Source of the DNA: VXMT01 sp965204835
Lineage (GTDB): Bacteria > Chloroflexota > Dehalococcoidia > UBA2979
Reading direction: 5' to 3'
DNA: 64,000 nt
Assembly (NCBI GenBank): GCA_965204835.1
Contig: OZ242017.1
Location: forward strand, 682,001 to 746,000
Made by a program: the position numbers and the translations under genes
Notes under the pieces: model-generated
Seen by the model: only the letters and a program-made list of their open reading frames with translations
What the model was told of the DNA's origin: nothing
Databases searched by the model: none
Shown here: one piece after another, positions 6,720 through 14,310 of the stretch
Position numbering within the stretch: the stretch's first letter is position 1
Layout of the letters: each line of letters starts with the position of its first letter

Positions 6720-8684
6720 TTGAGTTACGTACGAAAGATGGGCGCATCCGCACTCGTGATCACCGCCGCCTTCGCGGTGGCGTTCGCCGTGCTGATGTCC
6801 GCGACCCCCACGGTCGAAGCCCAGGCCGCGCCAGACCACACGTTGGCGGCGGGTAGCACCGCTGTCAGCGTCGATAACGTCGCGCCGGGAGACACCGTCC
6901 GCATCGTCGTGGAAAGTGTCTTCGCGCAGGTCAGCATCACGGGCACGGCCGACGGCGTCGGCGGTAGCTTCGATGCGAACGACGGCCAGTCCATCGCGTG
7001 TGGCAACGGCAATACATGCGACAAGGACGACGTCCCCACGTCGGTGTCGGTCGATCTGACGGTCGACAAGGACGCCGGCGAGGGACACATCCTGCTGAGC
7101 GTCGGCGGCCTCGGCGCAACGCCGATCTCGAAGGTCATCAACGTCAACAAGTCCACCCTGGTGGGTTCGCTGACGATCAAGGCAGTCTCCAAGACGATCG
7201 CGGCGAATGACGACGACACTGTCGCTCCGACGCTCGCGACCCCTGGCCCGAATGCGACCCTGATTTCGGTCAACGTGAAGAACGCTGCGTCTAAGCCGGC
7301 GGGTCTGAACACCCAGAGCGTGACGCTCATCACGACGCTCGGCACGATCTCCTGTAACGGGACCGACTTCACGCAGGCGTGCTCCGTTACCACGGACACC
7401 AGCGTGATCGACACCACTCCCGGGTTCGTAAGTGGTGACGACACCGAGCCCGGCTGGGCGACGGTCATCCTGCGGGGCGGCGGAGTCGAGGGCACAGCCA
7501 CCGTCACGGCGACCCTGGGCAGCCTCACCGATACGGCCGACGTGACCTTCTACGGCAAGGCCAAGAACCTGTCGGCCTCGCCGGAGCAGGGCTCCGTCGA
7601 GATCGGTGGGTCGGTCTTCGTCGTGCTGACGGTCACCGACAACGCGGGCAACCCCGTGTCGGGCCTGCAGATCGCACCCATCACTACGGGTACTACGAAG
7701 GAAATCGTTGGCCCCGATGGCGTCGACAACCCGGTGCTCGTCAAGACCGAGAAGGCCACGACAGCGAGGACTGGCACTGAAGACGTTGCCGGCGTTGGCT
7801 ACAGCATGGACAAGAACGCCGCCAAGGCGGCGGATCGCATCCCTGCGTGTGGTGAAGACAACCGTGACATCAACGCCACCGAGGGCGGCCTACAGGAGCT
7901 CTTCGCGAGCGAAGGCACCAACGACAAGGGCCAGTGTGTCGTCCACGTGACCGCTCCCGCGGCCGCGGGCTCGCAGAAGGCCGCCACGCGCGGCGTGCAC
8001 ACGCTGAACTTCCAGGCCACCGGCGATGGCGTCAGCGGCACGATCAAGGCTTCGGCCATGATCGAGGTTGCGGGTGCGCCGGCAAGCATCACGACGAACG
8101 CTGCGGAGCGCGTCGACACCGAGAGCTCGACTGAGATCACGGTTTCGGTGTGGGACGACGAGGACGTGCTCGTCGGCATCACCTCCGTCAAGGTCCGCAA
8201 GGTCGGCGGCGATGGTCTCATCGAGGACAACGCTGGCGCGAAGGATGCGGATGGCAACGCCATTCCCGACACGGAGAAGACCTCCGACGGCCAGTCGAAG
8301 TTCACGCTCATCGCGCCGTCGAACCCGGGTTCGATCGAGATCCTGATCACGGCCGGTAAGGCAACGCCTCACCGCCTGACGGTCCACTTCGGTGAAGAAG
8401 AGCCCGAGCCTGTGCCCGAGCCCGAGCCCGCTCCGAGTCTGAACAAGACTCCGGCGAGCACCGGCTTCACCCTGGTGACCTTCAGCGGCGGCACGATCGA
8501 AGAGCTCGTCGCAGTGGTGACGGACGTGTGCGGCCCCTCGGCTGACATCTACGCCACCAACCTGGGCGCCTACGTGAGCTACTTCGTTGGCTCCCCGGAC
8601 TTCGTGAACCGCGGGTTCAACGACCTCTACGCGGACGGCATTCCTGCTGGTGAGGCACTGCTCGTCGGCGGCTGCGGCAGCTAG
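6720..8684 (+). CDS. Secreted Ig-like surface protein, cassette copy B
   Basis: 654 residues from a TTG start with the conserved leader. The signal peptide (first 30 residues) is almost identical to copy A, but the mature Ig-like region has diverged strongly (ATLISVNVKNAASKPAGL, GSVEIGGSVFVVLTVTDNAG), with conserved blocks near the second half (TIKASAMIEVAG, VRKVGGDGLIED). A PEPEPEPAP linker leads to the C-terminal module (GFTLVTFSGGTIEELVAVVT to LLVGGCGS). The contrast between a conserved leader/signal and a variable exposed part suggests diversification of an exposed surface layer. Interpretation as S-layer-like is inference. Confidence 0.8.
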   Translation: MSYVRKMGASALVITAAFAVAFAVLMSATPTVEAQAAPDHTLAAGSTAVSVDNVAPGDTVRIVVESVFAQVSITGTADGVGGSFDANDGQSIACGNGNTCDKDDVPTSVSVDLTVDKDAGEGHILLSVGGLGATPISKVINVNKSTLVGSLTIKAVSKTIAANDDDTVAPTLATPGPNATLISVNVKNAASKPAGLNTQSVTLITTLGTISCNGTDFTQACSVTTDTSVIDTTPGFVSGDDTEPGWATVILRGGGVEGTATVTATLGSLTDTADVTFYGKAKNLSASPEQGSVEIGGSVFVVLTVTDNAGNPVSGLQIAPITTGTTKEIVGPDGVDNPVLVKTEKATTARTGTEDVAGVGYSMDKNAAKAADRIPACGEDNRDINATEGGLQELFASEGTNDKGQCVVHVTAPAAAGSQKAATRGVHTLNFQATGDGVSGTIKASAMIEVAGAPASITTNAAERVDTESSTEITVSVWDDEDVLVGITSVKVRKVGGDGLIEDNAGAKDADGNAIPDTEKTSDGQSKFTLIAPSNPGSIEILITAGKATPHRLTVHFGEEEPEPVPEPEPAPSLNKTPASTGFTLVTFSGGTIEELVAVVTDVCGPSADIYATNLGAYVSYFVGSPDFVNRGFNDLYADGIPAGEALLVGGCGS

Positions 8685-8712
8685 GAGCTGATTCGCAACC
8701 AGGGGTAATGCA

Positions 8713-8758
8713 AGCGTCCCCCGCGTCCCGGCTCCGGCCGGGGCGCGGGGGCAACGCT
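8713..8758 (+). terminator. GC-rich intercistronic hairpin, cassette B
   Basis: Same stem-loop as 4593-4638, identical through the stem, between the Ig-like gene and the 230-residue gene. Confidence 0.6.
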
Positions 8759-8798
8759 TATCTACCCCGCCACACTCCCCCTGAGAAGGAGCGACCGG

Positions 8799-9491
8799 AT
8801 GAGCAATGCGAAACGAGTGGCCTTCCCGGGCTTCCTCGTCGCGCTGTTCGCGCTGGCCCTGGCGCCCGCTCTCGTGAGCCCTGGTCCCGTTGTGGCGCAG
8901 ACGCCGCAGGTGGCCACCCTCTACGGCAGCGGACTCCAGGAAGGCGACGAGGTCGCCGCCCTGATCGATGGGGTGGTGTGCGAAACCCACACCGTGTCCG
9001 CCGAGGACAACGGATGGTGGGACGTCGCGATCGAGGCCGGCCCGGTGATACGAGTCGGCCCATGCGGCGGCGTAGCCGTCGAAGGCGCCGTGATCAACAT
9101 CACGGTCAACGGCGAAAAGGCCGACCAGTACGTGACGTGGACGGCCGGCTACACGCCGCCCGACCGCCTGAACGGCATCGCGCTGACCTTTGGCGGGTCC
9201 AGCGTGTCGGCCGACCCGAAAGACCCGCCGCCGACCGCGACGCTGAGCCGCACGCAGGGGCTGGCGATCTTCAGTGGCGGCTCCCTCGACGAGCTCGAGG
9301 CTGCCGCCCTGTACGCCTGTCCCGGCGGCGTGACCATCTGGGCCAACGAGCCGAGCGGCGAAGGCTACCTGCCGTTCGCCCCGCACGCGATCTCGATCCT
9401 GAGCGCTGCGTTCAGGAACGTGTACGCGGATGGCTTCGACGGCCCCGAACCGGTCATCGTCACCCAGTGCAGGCAGGAGGCGGGGTCATAA
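8799..9491 (+). CDS. Secreted two-domain protein, cassette copy B
   Basis: 230 residues, paralog of 4679-5353 with the same signal peptide (MSNAKRVAFPGFLVALFALA) and the same ribosome-binding site. Relative to copy A it has a short insertion (VIRVGP) in the first domain before the CGG motif. The C-terminal half carries the shared module (GLAIFSGGSLDELEAAALYA to VIVTQC). Second gene of cassette B; role as for copy A. Confidence 0.75.
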   Translation: MSNAKRVAFPGFLVALFALALAPALVSPGPVVAQTPQVATLYGSGLQEGDEVAALIDGVVCETHTVSAEDNGWWDVAIEAGPVIRVGPCGGVAVEGAVINITVNGEKADQYVTWTAGYTPPDRLNGIALTFGGSSVSADPKDPPPTATLSRTQGLAIFSGGSLDELEAAALYACPGGVTIWANEPSGEGYLPFAPHAISILSAAFRNVYADGFDGPEPVIVTQCRQEAGS

Positions 9492-9547
9492 CCCCTGGGG
9501 TGCAACTCGGAGAGCCAAGGGCAGAAGCCCGGCAAGGAGAAGACTGA

Positions 9548-10243
9548 ATGAACATGATGAAGCGACCCGCGCGGCTCGGCTTCGCCGCGGCGCTCTTCGC
9601 GCTGCTGCTCGGCCCGCTCGCGTTCGGCGCGCAGTCTGCGCTCGCGCAGGCCCCGCCGGCCATCTTCTGGGGCACCGGTAACGCGGGCTCGACCATCAGC
9701 GCGTCCATCGACGGCGAGGACTGCGGCTCCACCACGGCTACGGCCGAGGGCTGGGCCATCCAGATCGCCTCGGACGGCTGCAACGGCAACGCTGGTGACG
9801 GCGCCACCGTCCACTTCGCCATCGACGGCGAAGCCGCAGCCGAGACCGGAACGTGGGCATCCGGCGACCACCAGCTGACGCTGACCGTCGCGCCGCCTGA
9901 GCCGGATGACGGCATGGACGGCGACGGCATGGACGACGGCATGGACGACGGCATGGACGACGGCATGGACGACGGCATGGACGACGGCGACGGCATGGAC
10001 GACGCCGACGGCATGGACGACGGCATGGACGACGACGGCATGGACGACGGCATGGACGACGACGGCATGGACGACGGCATGGACGACGACGCCATGGCGA
10101 CCCCGGGCGACAAGGGCGACACCGGCAACGCCGGCTTCGCCACCGAGTCCGGTTCGGCCTCGCCGCTGCTCGCGCTCGCGCTCGGCGTGCTGGCCCTGGC
10201 CGGCGTCGCAGGCGCGCGGACCGTGACCGGCCGCGTCAGCTAG
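9548..10243 (+). CDS. Secreted Asp/Gly-repeat protein with membrane anchor, copy B
   Basis: 231 residues, paralog of 5448-6086. Signal peptide and small beta-domain are close to copy A, but the acidic tract is built from GMDD tetrapeptides (12-bp repeats) rather than GMDGDGD heptads and is longer. The C-terminal GNAGFATESGSASPLLALAL anchor is conserved to the last residue. Length change in the repeat is expected from slippage. The exact anchor is the one found truncated at 16748-16855 (ATESGS variant). Confidence 0.75.
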   Translation: MNMMKRPARLGFAAALFALLLGPLAFGAQSALAQAPPAIFWGTGNAGSTISASIDGEDCGSTTATAEGWAIQIASDGCNGNAGDGATVHFAIDGEAAAETGTWASGDHQLTLTVAPPEPDDGMDGDGMDDGMDDGMDDGMDDGMDDGDGMDDADGMDDGMDDDGMDDGMDDDGMDDGMDDDAMATPGDKGDTGNAGFATESGSASPLLALALGVLALAGVAGARTVTGRVS

Positions 10244-10252
10244 TCGACCTCA

Positions 10253-10269
10253 GGCGGGGATACCCCGCC
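10253..10269. repeat. Single palindromic repeat after cassette B
   Basis: GGCGGGGATACCCCGCC, a variant of the 29-bp repeat core, directly after the stop and before the terminator. A matching single copy sits at 12736-12752 in the inverted cassette. Confidence 0.55.
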
Positions 10270-10320
10270 GGCTAACTCTCGGCACCCCGCGGAGCGCACG
10301 CTCCTCGGAGCGCTGATTGC

Positions 10321-10349
10321 AGGAGGGCCCCCGTGATGGGGGCCCTCCT
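10321..10349 (+). terminator. Hairpin terminator of cassette B
   Basis: Perfect 12-bp stem AGGAGGGCCCCC / GGGGGCCCTCCT with loop GTGAT, followed by CTTTGCG. Same element as 6143-6171. Confidence 0.75.
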
Positions 10350-10423
10350 CTTTGCGTGCGGGGCGTCAGGGCGCGGGGGGCGTCGGCGCGCCGGGCCGTC
10401 TGCGACCCACCTCGCGGCTCAGT

Positions 10424-10485
10424 CGTCGATTGCATGCGTGTTTGCGCCCGCGCACGTCGATTGCATGCGTGTTGCGCGCGCGCAC
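10424..10485. repeat. Tandem 31-bp repeat before the LRR gene
   Basis: CGTCGATTGCATGCGTGTT begins at 10424 and again at 10455 (31-bp period), each followed by a GCGC-rich tail; each unit contains the palindrome GCATGC. It lies 40-100 bp upstream of the LRR start and may be an operator or promoter element. Confidence 0.4.
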
Positions 10486-10525
10486 GGATGGCAGCACCCT
10501 CGACCGACCGGGGAGGGGCTCCTGT

Positions 10526-12439
10526 ATGCATCGCACACGCACCGGGTCGGGCAGGCGGCGACCGTTCGGCCCCCTGTCCTCGACGCTCCTCGCAGCCGTC
10601 GTGCTGGTCATCGTCGCCGCCGGTGTCACGTCGGCCGCCGCGCAGTCCGACCCGACCGTGCAGGCGCAGCCCACGGTCGTCGCGGGACCCGACCCCGGCG
10701 AGGCCGTGGTCAGTTGGAGTGCGGTCGAGGATGCGAACTTCTACCGCATCGGCTGGGTCTCCCGCGGCGACTATCACGCCGCCCTCGAGGCCGGCGGGAG
10801 CTGGCTGGCCGCGTTCACCTCGGTGAGCGTGGCCAACGACGGTCAGACGTCGCACACCGTCGCGCACCTGGCGCCGGGCGCGTCGTACTGGTTCATCGTC
10901 GGCAGCAGCGCGGAGCGCTACGGCGATCCCCGGTGGTCGCCGTGGTCGGAGCTGCTGACCCTGCCCGGCGGCCCGGCGGCGTGCGCCGCCGACCGCGACG
11001 CGCTGACGGCCCTGTACGACGCGACCGACGGCCCCAACTGGCGCAACAGCGTCAACTGGCTCAGCGACGGCGCGCCCCTCGACGAGTGGTTCGGCGTGTC
11101 CACCGACGGTGACGGCTGCGTGCTCGTGCTGTACCTGGACAGCAACGACCTGGCGGGGACGGTCCCCGCCGAGCTGGCCGGGCTGTCGCGGTTGCGCGCG
11201 CTGCACCTGGGCAACAACGACCTGACCGGGACGATCCCGCCGGAGCTGGCCGGGCTGGACGACCTGCGGGTGCTCCGGCTGGTGAACAACGAGCTCAGCG
11301 GCGAGATCCCGAGCGAGCTGGGCGGTATGGCCAGGCTCAGCGTGCTGGACCTCGACGGCAACGAGCTGACCGGCGCGATCCCCATCGCCCTGACCGGCCT
11401 GCCCGAGCTGCGCGTGCTGTCGCTCAACCGCAACATGCTGAGCGGCGCCATCCCCGTCGAGCTCGGCGCGATGACCAACCTGACGAACCTGGAGCTGTGG
11501 GACAACGAACTGACCGGCGCCGTCCCCGCCGAGCTGGGCAACCTCGTCAACCTCAGGACCCTCGACATCGACGCGAACGAGCTGACCGGGACGATCCCCG
11601 GCGAGCTGGGCAACCTCACGAGCCTGCGGTTCCTGTGGCTCAGGCAGAACCAGTTCACGGGCGAGATCCCGAGCGAGCTGAACAGCCTGTCCAACCTCGT
11701 CGTCCTTGCGTTGGACGGCAACCGCCTGGCCGGCGAGATTCCGTCGGCGTTTGGAAGCTTCGCCCGGCTGGAGCGCCTGTACCTCAACGACAACGACCTG
11801 ACCGGCGAGATTCCGCCGGAGCTGGGCAACCTGTCCGGGCTGGAGCGGCTGTATCTCCACGGCAACCGACTGACCGGAGGCATACCGGCGGAGCTGGGCG
11901 AACTCGAGCACCTGGAGCGGCTGTATCTCCACCGCAACGGGCTGACCGGCGCCATCCCGGCGGAGCTCGGCAACCTCGGCAGCCTCGAGTACCTGGTCCT
12001 GGACCAGAACTCGCTGACCGGTGCGATCCCACCGGAGCTGGGCAACCTCGCCGAGCTGACGTACCTGAGCACGAACCGCAACCAGTTGAGCGGCCCGATC
12101 CCGCCGGAGCTGGGCAGCCTGGCCAACCTCGAGCAGTTGCGACTGGACAACAACCAGTTGAGTGGCGAGATCCCGCCCGTGCTGGGCGAGCTGAGCAAGC
12201 TGGAGCAACTGCACCTGGATGGCAATCAGCTGACCGGCGCGATCCCCGCCGGGTTGGCCGACCTCGCCGACCTCGCGGTGCTGTACCTCTCCAGCAACGA
12301 GTTTACGGGGTGCGTACCGGCCGCGCTGCTGGACGTGGCGGACAACGACCTGGACGAGCTCGGCCTGGAGGCATGCGAGCAGGGGCCCGCGAGTGACGGC
12401 CCGGCCTCGCCCGACCCCGGCGGCGAGGGCGCCCCGTAA
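10526..12439 (+). CDS. Secreted leucine-rich-repeat protein with N-terminal FnIII domain
   Basis: 638 residues from ATG 10526, chosen over the upstream in-frame ATG at 10352 because GGGGAGGGG precedes it and a signal peptide follows (STLLAAVVLVIVAAGVTSAAAQ). Residues about 40-145 form a fibronectin III-like domain (EAVVSWSAVEDANFYRIGW). Residues 155-205 are a cap (DRDALTALYDATDGPNWRNS). Then come 17 plant-type LRR units of 24 residues with LTGxIPxELGNL signatures, ending in a two-Cys cap (FTGCVPAALL, LGLEAC). No membrane anchor follows. It is probably an extracellular binding protein. The 3' end is duplicated as a fragment at 16853-16939. It lies at the centre of the inverted cassette duplication. 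Confidence 0.85.
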   Translation: MHRTRTGSGRRRPFGPLSSTLLAAVVLVIVAAGVTSAAAQSDPTVQAQPTVVAGPDPGEAVVSWSAVEDANFYRIGWVSRGDYHAALEAGGSWLAAFTSVSVANDGQTSHTVAHLAPGASYWFIVGSSAERYGDPRWSPWSELLTLPGGPAACAADRDALTALYDATDGPNWRNSVNWLSDGAPLDEWFGVSTDGDGCVLVLYLDSNDLAGTVPAELAGLSRLRALHLGNNDLTGTIPPELAGLDDLRVLRLVNNELSGEIPSELGGMARLSVLDLDGNELTGAIPIALTGLPELRVLSLNRNMLSGAIPVELGAMTNLTNLELWDNELTGAVPAELGNLVNLRTLDIDANELTGTIPGELGNLTSLRFLWLRQNQFTGEIPSELNSLSNLVVLALDGNRLAGEIPSAFGSFARLERLYLNDNDLTGEIPPELGNLSGLERLYLHGNRLTGGIPAELGELEHLERLYLHRNGLTGAIPAELGNLGSLEYLVLDQNSLTGAIPPELGNLAELTYLSTNRNQLSGPIPPELGSLANLEQLRLDNNQLSGEIPPVLGELSKLEQLHLDGNQLTGAIPAGLADLADLAVLYLSSNEFTGCVPAALLDVADNDLDELGLEACEQGPASDGPASPDPGGEGAP

Positions 12440-12502
12440 CCCCGAGCGAGCCCGCGCGGCCCCGGCGCCCCACGCCCCGGCGCGACGACGCCCCCCGCGC
12501 CC

Positions 12503-12645
12503 CGCGGGGTATCCCCGCGTGAAGGCCAACCCGCGGGGTATCCCCGCGTGAAGGCCAACCCGCGGGGTATCCCCGCGTGAAGGCCAACCCGCGGGGTATC
12601 CCCGCGTGAAGGCCAACCCGCGGGGTATCCCCGCGTGAAGGCCAA
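12503..12645. repeat. 29-bp palindromic repeat array (5 copies)
   Basis: CGCGGGGTATCCCCGCG starts at 12503, 12532, 12561, 12590 and 12619, an exact 29-bp period with invariant spacer TGAAGGCCAACC. Each unit can form a 7-bp hairpin. It lies between the convergent ends of the LRR gene and cassette C. Identical spacers exclude a CRISPR array. Confidence 0.8.
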
Positions 12646-12654
12646 ACAGCAAAG

Positions 12655-12683
12655 AGGAGGGCCCCCGTGATGGGGGCCCTCCT
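12655..12683 (-). terminator. Hairpin terminator of cassette C
   Basis: Inverted copy of the cassette terminator with the same 12-bp stem; it serves the leftward cassette C. Confidence 0.75.
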
Positions 12684-12735
12684 GCAATCAGCGCTCCGAG
12701 GAGCGTGCGCTCCGCGGGGCGCCGAGAGTTAGCCC

Positions 12736-12752
12736 GGCGGGGTATCCCCGCC
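12736..12752. repeat. Single palindromic repeat after cassette C
   Basis: GGCGGGGTATCCCCGCC, mirror of the single copy at 10253-10269, just after the stop of the Asp/Gly-repeat gene. Confidence 0.55.
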
Positions 12753-12762
12753 TGAGGTCGGA

Positions 12763-13425
12763 CTAGCTGACGCGGCCGGTCACGGTCCGCGCGCCTGCGA
12801 CGCCGGCCAGGGCCAGCACGCCGAGCGCGAGCGCGAGCAGCGGCGAGGTCGAACCGGAGCCGGTGGCGAAGCCGGCGTTGCCGGTGTCGCCCTTGTCGCC
12901 CGGGGTCGCCATGGCGTCGTCGTCGGTGGTCATGCCGTCGTCGTCCATGCCGTCGTCCATGCCGTCGGCGTCGTCCATGCCGTCGCCGTCGTCCATGCCG
13001 TCGTCCATGCCGTCGCCGTCGTCCATGCCGTCGTCCATGCCGTCGGCATCGTCGTCCATGCCGTCGTCCGGCTCAGACGGGGCCACGGTCAGGCTGAGCT
13101 CCTGGTGGCCAGACTCCCACGTCGCGGTCTCGGCTGCTGCCGCACCGTCGATGTAGAAGTGGACGGTCGCGCCGGAGCCGGCGTTGCCGCCGCAGTCGCC
13201 CTGCGCGATCTGGAGGGCCCAGCCCTCGTCGGTTGCGTCCGTGGAGCCGCACATCTCGCCGTCGATCGACGCGCTGATGGTCGAGCCCGCGTTGCCGGTC
13301 CCGTAGAAGAGGGCCGGCGGGGCCTGCGCGAGCGCGGACTGCGCGCTGAATGCGAGCGGTCCGAGCAGCAGCGCGAACAGCGCCGCGACGAAGCCGAGCC
13401 GTGCGGTTCGCTTCATCATGTTCAT
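12763..13425 (-). CDS. Secreted Asp/Gly-repeat protein with membrane anchor, copy C
   Basis: 220 residues, inverted paralog of 5448-6086 and 9548-10243. The signal peptide is identical to copy A; the small domain differs (LQIAQGDCGGNAGSGATVHF); the acidic tract mixes DDGMDDGDGM and DDADGM units. The anchor reads GNAGFATGSGSTSPLLALAL. Third gene of the inverted cassette, closed by the terminator at 12655-12683. Confidence 0.75.
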   Translation of the reverse strand: MNMMKRTARLGFVAALFALLLGPLAFSAQSALAQAPPALFYGTGNAGSTISASIDGEMCGSTDATDEGWALQIAQGDCGGNAGSGATVHFYIDGAAAAETATWESGHQELSLTVAPSEPDDGMDDDADGMDDGMDDGDGMDDGMDDGDGMDDADGMDDGMDDDGMTTDDDAMATPGDKGDTGNAGFATGSGSTSPLLALALGVLALAGVAGARTVTGRVS

Positions 13426-13519
13426 TCAGTTGTCTCCCTTACAGGGCCCGGAGGGTTCCGAGCCCGCCGGTTGGTCCGCCCGTCTCCGGGCGTCCATTGC
13501 GGAGATGCTCACCCCGAGG

Positions 13520-14197
13520 TTACGACCCCGCCGACTGCGAGCACTGGTTGACGATGACCGGCTCGGGGCCGTCGAAGCCGTCCGCGTACACGCTCCTGAA
13601 CGGTGCGTTCACGAGTGGGATCGCGGTCGGGACGAACGGCAGGTAGCCGTCGCCGCTCGGGTCGTTGGCCCAGACGGTCGCGCCGCCGGGGCAGGCGTAC
13701 AGGACGGCAGCCTCGAGCTCGTCGAGGGAGCCGCCACTGAAGATCGCCAGCCCCTGCGAGCGGCTGAGCGTCGCGGTCGGCGGTGGGCCTTCGGGGTCGG
13801 CCGACACGCTGGACCCCTCAAAGGTCAGCGCGATGCCGTTCGCGCGGTCGGGCGGCGTGTAGCCGTCCGACCACGTCACGAACTGGTCGGCCGTGTTGCC
13901 GTTCACCGTGATGGTGATCCGGGCGCCTTCGACGGCTGCGCCGCCACACGCGCCGGCCCCCACCTCGATGTACCACTCGCCGTTGTCCTCTGCGGACACG
14001 GTGTCGGTACCGCACTCCACCCCCCCGATCGAGGCGACGACCACGTCGCCTTCCTGGAGTCCGCCGCCGTAGAGGTCGGCCTTCTGTGGCGTCACTTGCG
14101 CCACGGCGGGGCCGGGCCCCACGAGTGCGGGCGCCAGGGCCAGCGCGAACAGCGCGACGAGGAAGCCAGGGAAGGCCGCTCGTTTCGCATTGCTCAT
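13520..14197 (-). CDS. Secreted two-domain protein, cassette copy C
   Basis: 225 residues, paralog of 4679-5353 and closer to it than to copy B (LYGGGLQEGDVVVASIGGVE). Signal peptide MSNAKRAAFPGFLVALFALA. The C-terminal module runs from GLAIFSGGSLDELEAAVLYA to VIVNQC. Ribosome-binding site GAAGGAG. Second gene of the inverted cassette. Confidence 0.75.
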   Translation of the reverse strand: MSNAKRAAFPGFLVALFALALAPALVGPGPAVAQVTPQKADLYGGGLQEGDVVVASIGGVECGTDTVSAEDNGEWYIEVGAGACGGAAVEGARITITVNGNTADQFVTWSDGYTPPDRANGIALTFEGSSVSADPEGPPPTATLSRSQGLAIFSGGSLDELEAAVLYACPGGATVWANDPSGDGYLPFVPTAIPLVNAPFRSVYADGFDGPEPVIVNQCSQSAGS

Positions 14198-14237
14198 CCG
14201 GTCGCTCCTTCTCAGGGGGAGTGCGGCGGGGTAGACG

Positions 14238-14283
14238 AGCGTTGCCCCCGCGCCCCGGCCGGAGCCGGGACGCGGGGGACGCT
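14238..14283 (-). terminator. GC-rich intercistronic hairpin, cassette C
   Basis: Inverted copy of the hairpin at 4593-4638, kept between the Ig-like gene and the second gene. Confidence 0.6.
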
Positions 14284-14310
14284 TGCACTACCCGTGGTGC
14301 GAATCAGCTC

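Noticed and set aside
10526..12439. LRR gene acquired from a plant-like eukaryote
   Set aside because: LxGxIPxELGNL repeats are common in bacterial surface proteins and the cap and codon use match the neighbours.
12503..12645. Possible CRISPR array
   Set aside because: Regular 29-bp spacing, but the spacers are identical and only about 12 bases long, the unit is a perfect palindrome, and there are no cas genes.
10250..12652. 800-codon open frame antisense to the LRR gene
   Set aside because: Low-complexity Arg/Gln/Val-rich translation mirrors the LRR codon pattern. High GC produces long shadow frames; no start signal or domain.
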